Positions 34,224 to 37,491 of a stretch of DNA of 37,491 bases are shown here, in pieces (within the stretch, counting starts at the first letter, position 1; every line of letters begins with the position of its first letter). The DNA comes from Chloroflexota bacterium (GTDB lineage: Bacteria; Chloroflexota; Dehalococcoidia; UBA2979), in NCBI GenBank assembly GCA_016875635.1, contig VGPD01000019.1:1-37491 (forward strand). Reading direction: 5' to 3'. A model generated the notes under the pieces. That model worked only from the letters and a program-made list of their open reading frames with translations, searched no databases and was not told the DNA's origin. The translations under genes and the position numbers were made by a program.

Positions 34224-34248
34224 CAACGCCGCCCGAAGGGCGGCGTTG
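34224..34248 (-). terminator. Relic copy of the tRNA-Asp terminator hairpin
   Basis: A perfect 11-bp stem (CAACGCCGCCC with GGGCGGCGTTG) around the loop GAA. It resembles the hairpin after the tRNA-Asp gene (35471-35502) and sits in the same position relative to the 22-bp tRNA fragment. The region 33984-34374 otherwise holds only this relic, the tRNA fragment and the DinB remnant. Confidence 0.7.
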
Positions 34249-34260
34249 GAGCAAGCGGAC

Positions 34261-34282
34261 TGGCGACCCCGATCGGATTCGA
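34261..34282 (-). repeat. 22-bp copy of the tRNA-Asp 3' end (att-like repeat)
   Basis: These 22 bases are identical to 35512-35533, covering the CCA end, the 3' acceptor strand and the T-arm up to the T-loop of tRNA-Asp. They diverge just after. The two copies are direct repeats 1251 bp apart and flank the luciferase-like gene. Duplicated tRNA 3' ends are typical of integrase attachment sites, but no integrase is present. Confidence 0.8.
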
Positions 34283-34374
34283 GGTCACCATGAGACAGTA
34301 GCAAAGAACCCGCATGCCGGCGTCTGCAGCACGGCTGTGGTGAGCAAACGTTGAGGACCAGTACGATCGATGCC

Positions 34375-35397
34375 ATGAAGAAGATCGGCTTTCTCTCGTT
34401 CGGTCACTGGACGCCTTCGGTGCAGTCGCAGACGCGGTCCGCCTCCGACGCGCTGCTGCAATCGATCGAGCTTGCGGTCGCCGCAGAAGAGCTCGGTGCA
34501 GATGGCGCATATTTTCGCGTGCATCACTTCGCACGGCAGCTCGGCTCTCCCTTTCCCCTGCTCGCTGCCGTCGGCGCCAGAACCCAGCGCATCGAGATCG
34601 GCACGGCGGTCATCGACATGCGATACGAGAACCCGCTTTACATGGTGGAGGACGCAGGTGCGGCCGACCTCATTGCCGGTGGCCGTCTCCAATTGGGCAT
34701 CAGCCGCGGCTCGCCCGAGCAGGTGATCGATGGCTGGCGACACTTCGGCTACCAGCCTGCGGAGGGCGAGACCGACTCGGACATGGCGCGGCGGCATGCG
34801 CAAACATTCCTCGATGTCCTGCGTGGTGAAGGCTTCGCTCGGCCGAATCCGCGGCCAATGTTCCAGAACCCGCCCGGCCTACTGCGTGTCGAGCCGTATG
34901 CGGAGGGGTTGCGCGACCGCATCTGGTGGGGCGCGAGCTCGAACGCCACGGCCGTGTGGGCCGCCCAGCTCGGGATGAACCTGCAGAGCTCGACGTTGAA
35001 GCACGACGAAACGGGCGAAGCGTTCCACGTCCAGCAGGCCGCGCAGATCCGCGCGTACCGCACCGCGTGGAAGGAAGCGGGCCACGAGCGCGAGCCCCGC
35101 GTGTCTGTGAGCCGGAGCATCTTCCCGCTGATCGATGACCGCGACCACATGTATTTCGGCGACGCCGGCGAGCGAGGCGATCAGATCGGTTTCATCGGTG
35201 CGGGCACGCGCGCCGTCTTCGGCCGCTCGTACGCCGCGGAGCCGAACGTCCTGATCGAGCAGCTGCGACTGGACGAGGCCATCGCCGCGTCGGACACGCT
35301 GCTGCTCACCGTGCCCAACCAGCTGGGCGTCGAGTACAACGCCCACGTGATCGAGGCGATCCTGACCCACGTTGCGCCGGGCCTCGGCTGGCGCTGA
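34375..35397 (+). CDS. Luciferase-like (LLM class) flavin- or F420-dependent oxidoreductase
   Basis: A 340-residue TIM-barrel oxidoreductase. Recognisable parts: IGFLSFGHW (strand 1), EELGADGAYFRVHHFARQLGSPFPLLAAVGARTQRIEIGTAVI (the conserved early helix and strands), GRLQLGISRGSPEQVIDGW, and the C-terminal LIEQLRLDEAIAASDTLLLTVPNQLG. Members oxidise or reduce with FMNH2 or F420; the cofactor cannot be decided here, although F420 enzymes are common in Chloroflexota and Actinobacteria. ATG 34375 fits the fold, yet no Shine-Dalgarno sequence lies at a useful distance, so it may be leaderless. The gene is isolated between two tRNA-derived repeats and lies opposite to the tRNA, hinting that it arrived as cargo. 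Confidence 0.88.
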   Translation: MKKIGFLSFGHWTPSVQSQTRSASDALLQSIELAVAAEELGADGAYFRVHHFARQLGSPFPLLAAVGARTQRIEIGTAVIDMRYENPLYMVEDAGAADLIAGGRLQLGISRGSPEQVIDGWRHFGYQPAEGETDSDMARRHAQTFLDVLRGEGFARPNPRPMFQNPPGLLRVEPYAEGLRDRIWWGASSNATAVWAAQLGMNLQSSTLKHDETGEAFHVQQAAQIRAYRTAWKEAGHEREPRVSVSRSIFPLIDDRDHMYFGDAGERGDQIGFIGAGTRAVFGRSYAAEPNVLIEQLRLDEAIAASDTLLLTVPNQLGVEYNAHVIEAILTHVAPGLGWR

Positions 35398-35470
35398 CGT
35401 CTGACGGCGGCAGGAGCGGATCAAGGATCGCTGCAGGCGACCGCGCAGCGGAGTGGCAGGGTTCTCGGGC

Positions 35471-35502
35471 AAAACAACGCCGCCCCAGAGGGCGGCGCGT
35501 TG
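35471..35502 (-). terminator. Intrinsic terminator of tRNA-Asp
   Basis: GCCGCCC (35479-35485) pairs with GGGCGGC (35490-35496), extended by CAAC/GTTG, and is followed on the minus strand by TTTT (35474-35471). It begins 9 bases after the tRNA. Confidence 0.82.
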
Positions 35503-35511
35503 AGACGGTTT

Positions 35512-35588
35512 TGGCGACCCCGATCGGATTCGAACCGACGGTCTCCACCGTGACAGGGTGGCGTGTTAGGCCTCTACACCACGGGGCC
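35512..35588 (-). tRNA. tRNA-Asp (anticodon GTC), CCA encoded
   Basis: A 77-base cloverleaf including the encoded CCA. The acceptor GGCCCCG pairs with CGGGGTC (one G-T), the anticodon stem CCACC/GGTGG encloses CTGTCAC with anticodon GTC, and the T-arm GTCGG/CCGAT holds the TTCGAAT loop. All arms pair. It has its own promoter and terminator. Its last 22 bases recur at 34261-34282. Confidence 0.96.
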
Positions 35589-35603
35589 GCGTGAACAGAT
35601 TCT

Positions 35604-35632
35604 ACCCTAGCGACGCCCGTCCGAGTGGTCAA
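35604..35632 (-). promoter_or_regulatory. Sigma-70-type promoter of tRNA-Asp
   Basis: On the minus strand TTGACC (35632-35627) and TAGGGT (35609-35604) are 17 bases apart, with the -10 box 15 bases from the mature tRNA 5' end. This is the clearest promoter in the window. Confidence 0.7.
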
Positions 35633-35705
35633 CGTTCAGGCCCCCCGCGGGGCGGGCCGTGCGCCCTCGGGCGGCGGGACGTAGACTCGGCGGGAGGAGA
35701 GCCGC

Positions 35706-35948
35706 ATGCCGAACACCCCGCCGCGCCGTCGACTGACCCGCCGCGTCGCGCCGCCTCGCCCCACCTACGACGGCGCGCCCGTCCCGGAGGCCCCCCACCA
35801 CGAGACACGCGAGGCGCTGCGCCCCGTGAACTACGTCGCGCGGGAGGCCGTCAACGTCAGGATGGAACTGCGCCGCGTCGCGGGCATCAGCGCCACCTGC
35901 TTCGGCCTGCTCGCCATCCTCGGCGTCATCGACCGCCTCGGGCGGTAG
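35706..35948 (+). CDS. Small protein with C-terminal membrane helix
   Basis: An 80-residue protein preceded by GGGAGGAGA five bases before the ATG, plus a TAGACT box at 35682-35687. Residues 1-35 are basic and proline-rich. Residues 40-57 (PVNYVAREAVNVRMELRR) form an amphipathic helix. Residues 58-75 (VAGISATCFGLLAILGVI) are a single membrane helix, leaving a cytoplasmic tail of five residues. I recognise no family. The strong ribosome site and clean organisation argue that it is real. Tail-anchored or single-pass small membrane proteins like this often modulate larger complexes, but nothing nearby indicates a partner. Confidence 0.72.
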   Translation: MPNTPPRRRLTRRVAPPRPTYDGAPVPEAPHHETREALRPVNYVAREAVNVRMELRRVAGISATCFGLLAILGVIDRLGR

Positions 35949-35977
35949 GCGGCGGGCCAGAGCGCGGGCCGTCGAGG

Positions 35978-36514
35978 TCAGCGCAGACGGCTCGACGCCG
36001 CGCTCACCGCGACGAACAGCAGGATGGCGCCCGCGAAGTCGCGGAACAGCGTCGCCGCCTCACCACCACCGCCGACGAACCGCACCATCGACATCAGCAG
36101 CAGCGCCGCGCCCGCGATCGCGACCACGCGCGGGCCGCGCTTCCGCGACACCCGCATGATCGCCGTCGCCATCAGCGTCCCCGCGGCCGAGCCCGCCGCC
36201 AGCGCGACGAGGAACATCAGCAGCGAACCGCCGGAACGCGGCGGGAGCAGCAGCGCCCCCACAATCCCGAGCATCACCGCGAGCGGCAGCGCCACCCCGA
36301 GGATCCGCAGCGCGTCGAGCACGCCCACCCGGTGGATCGGCAGCGTCGGCGCGCGCCCGCAGTCGGGGCAGCGCGTTCCGACCGGGGTGTAGACGAGACA
36401 GCGCGGGCAGATCGGCGTGCCGCAACGCCCGCACGCCAGCCCCGTCTCCACATCGGGATGACGGGCGCACATCGTCGGCGTCGTGGGCGTGGGCAAAGGG
36501 GTAGGTGAGGTCAT
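35978..36514 (-). CDS. B-box-type zinc-finger membrane protein
   Basis: A 178-residue protein. The N-terminus is a B-box-like double zinc site (MCARHPDVETGLACGRCGTP then ICPRCLVYTPVGTRCPDCGR) with ligands C16, H19, C28, C31, C36, C39, C49 and C52. About four hydrophobic helices follow (roughly 70-90, 97-120, 129-146 and 160-173). Such proteins are common in Chloroflexota and Actinobacteria, usually beside rhomboids or unknown membrane proteins; their role is not established. The ATG at 36514 overlaps the PHP gene stop as ATGA, showing translational coupling. The frame is open further upstream, but that part is an arginine-rich shadow of the PHP gene. Confidence 0.83.
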   Translation of the reverse strand: MTSPTPLPTPTTPTMCARHPDVETGLACGRCGTPICPRCLVYTPVGTRCPDCGRAPTLPIHRVGVLDALRILGVALPLAVMLGIVGALLLPPRSGGSLLMFLVALAAGSAAGTLMATAIMRVSRKRGPRVVAIAGAALLLMSMVRFVGGGGEAATLFRDFAGAILLFVAVSAASSRLR

Positions 36515-37386
36515 CGGGCTGCCTCCGGGATCCGCGCCCCCGCCGCAGCGGCGACGTCCAGGAACGCCTCGACCGCGCGGGCTGGGAAGTCGAAGCCGCC
36601 CGGCAGGACCTCCTGGTCGCGCCCGGCGCCGTGGTAGTCCGAGCCGCCCGAGGCGGCCAGGCCGAGTCGGGCGGCCAGCGCGGTCAGCGCCTCGACCGTC
36701 TCCGGCGTGTAGAAACGGTAGTAGCACTCGATCCCCCACAGCCCGACGGCGGCCATCGCCTCGGCGCGCGGGGCGTAGCCGTCGGTGAACGGTGGGTGAG
36801 CGAAGATCGGCAGGCCGCCCGCGTCGCGGATGAGCGCGATCGAGTCCTCCGGGAGCAGCCGCTCGCGCTCGACGTACGCCGGCGAGTTCCGCCCGAGGTA
36901 CCGCGCGAATGCTTCGTCGATGTTGGCGACGTGCCCCGCCTCGATCAGCGCCGCCGCGATGTGGGGCCGTCCGATCGAGGCCTCTCCGGCGATCTCGCGC
37001 ACCCGCGCCCACTCGATCGGCGCGCCGAGCCCGCGCAGCGCATCGACGATCAGCTCGCCGCGCGCCACGCGCGTGTGCCGCATCCGTTCGAGCGCCGTCA
37101 GCAGCGGCGCGTGGTCCGGGTCGACGAAGAGCCCCAGCATGTGGACCTCGGTGCCGGGCACGTCGCACGAGAGCTCGACGCCGGGGATGAGCCGCATCCC
37201 CGGGTGCCGCGCGACCGCCGCGCGCGCCTCCGCGATGCCTTCGAGCGTGTCGTGGTCGGTCAGCGCCATCACGCGCACGCCCTCGCGCGCGGCGAGGTCG
37301 ACGAGGTCGGTCGGGGACAGCACGCCATCGGAGCGCGAGGAGTGCAGGTGGCAATCAAGCGTGGCGGCCAGTGGTCGCTCCTTCAT
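36511..37386 (-). CDS. PHP-domain metal phosphoesterase (RNase AM/TrpH-like)
   Basis: A 291-residue PHP protein. Metal-binding landmarks: DCHLHSSRSDG (H13, H15, D20), ALTDHDT (D44, H45), PGVELSC (Glu), ARRSIGRPHIA-type helix with EASIGRPHIAAALIEAG, FAHPP, and SGGSDYHG. This is the set seen in E. coli RNase AM/YciV and TrpH-like proteins, which trim 5' ends of RNA or hydrolyse nucleotides with divalent metals. I prefer the ATG at 37386 because the domain starts 10 residues later; an ATG at 37419 would add 11 residues and neither has a clear ribosome site. It is coupled by a 4-base overlap to the zinc-finger membrane protein. Confidence 0.88.
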   Translation of the reverse strand: MKERPLAATLDCHLHSSRSDGVLSPTDLVDLAAREGVRVMALTDHDTLEGIAEARAAVARHPGMRLIPGVELSCDVPGTEVHMLGLFVDPDHAPLLTALERMRHTRVARGELIVDALRGLGAPIEWARVREIAGEASIGRPHIAAALIEAGHVANIDEAFARYLGRNSPAYVERERLLPEDSIALIRDAGGLPIFAHPPFTDGYAPRAEAMAAVGLWGIECYYRFYTPETVEALTALAARLGLAASGGSDYHGAGRDQEVLPGGFDFPARAVEAFLDVAAAAGARIPEAAR

Positions 37387-37447
37387 TGCAGTGGTGATCC
37401 AAGCGTAGCGGGCAGCCATGGCGATGGCAGCCGGCTTCCCTCTGACT

Positions 37448-37472
37448 CCCCCTCTCCTGGAGGGAGAGGGGG
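37448..37472. repeat. G/C-rich hairpin repeat at the window edge
   Basis: CCCCCTCTCC and its exact complement GGAGAGGGGG surround the loop TGGAG, followed by CCGGGGGGGGGGTGAGGG. This is the form of dispersed intergenic hairpin repeats (CCCCTCTCC...GGAGAGGGG...GGTGAGGG) seen in many GC-rich bacteria. Only one copy lies in the window. Confidence 0.65.
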
Positions 37473-37491
37473 CCGGGGGGGGGGTGAGGGT

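Noticed and set aside
34283-35511. Complete integrative element at tRNA-Asp
   Set aside because: Only one gene lies between the repeats and there is no integrase or excisionase, so it is reported as a scar, not an element.
36515-37354. N-terminal 280 residues of a long minus-strand frame ahead of the zinc-finger protein
   Set aside because: Overlaps the PHP gene in another frame and is almost pure Arg/Ala/Gly; the true start is the coupled ATG at 36514.
1-37491. CRISPR array, prophage or toxin-antitoxin system
   Set aside because: No regularly spaced repeats, phage structural genes or paired small toxin/antitoxin genes were seen; the Cas4-like nuclease stands alone.

Overview
The window is GC-rich chromosomal DNA from a free-living bacterium. 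It holds about 30 genes on both strands and is dominated by acyl-CoA metabolism. My best guess is a member of the Chloroflexota (Dehalococcoidia or Tepidiformales type), with a GC-rich actinobacterium as the alternative. This rests on gene content and codon style only; there is no rRNA or marker gene to settle it. No phage genes, transposase, integrase or CRISPR array is visible.

Left end (1-6.3 kb): a MacA/MacB-type export operon runs rightward as adaptor (partial), ATPase, permease and a GT39 membrane glycosyltransferase, with every junction a 4-base start/stop overlap. It converges on a lipoprotein N-acetylmuramoyl-L-alanine amidase, followed on the minus strand by a zinc alcohol dehydrogenase.

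Centre left (6.4-14.3 kb): a fused two-domain CoA-transferase with only one intact active site; a soluble globin-coupled chemoreceptor preceded by a perfect 22-bp palindrome at its predicted promoter; a crotonase; a Cas4-like/DEDD two-nuclease protein; and a GDT1/TMEM165-type cation exporter preceded by a candidate yybP-ykoY (Mn2+) riboswitch.

Centre (14.3-20.4 kb): MmgE/PrpD protein, crotonase, a frameshifted small winged-helix-like gene, a 35-codon lysine-rich gene missed by ordinary ORF cut-offs, a YdhR-like protein, an FKBP prolyl isomerase, a frameshifted alpha/beta hydrolase, and an MFS transporter.

Centre right (20.7-27.9 kb): two consecutive crotonase + MFS-exporter pairs, then an amidase-signature enzyme carrying a GatC/AtzG-like N-terminal piece, then a fifth crotonase on the other strand. 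Four of the five crotonases lack at least the first of the two hydratase glutamates and two lack both without an obvious substitute, so they are unlikely to be interchangeable beta-oxidation hydratases.

Right (28.2-37.5 kb): a large Abhydrolase_10 protein with an unexplained N-terminal extension, a DinB-like protein, a thiolase-like/DUF35 pair that resembles steroid side-chain retro-aldolases, an NPD-like flavoprotein without the usual histidine, and a luciferase-like monooxygenase gene. That last gene is bracketed by an intact tRNA-Asp and a 22-bp copy of the same tRNA's 3' end plus its terminator. The copy abuts a deleted DinB paralogue: a scar resembling past integration at the tRNA. The window ends with a small membrane protein, a PHP phosphoesterase coupled to a zinc-finger membrane protein, and a G/C-rich hairpin repeat.

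Taken together, the CoA-transferase, crotonases, thiolase/DUF35 pair, flavoproteins, dehydrogenase and exporters suggest a dispersed route for activating and cleaving branched or cyclic acyl-CoAs. Most genes appear to be single transcription units, each with its own TANNNT box and strong Shine-Dalgarno sequence, rather than one operon.
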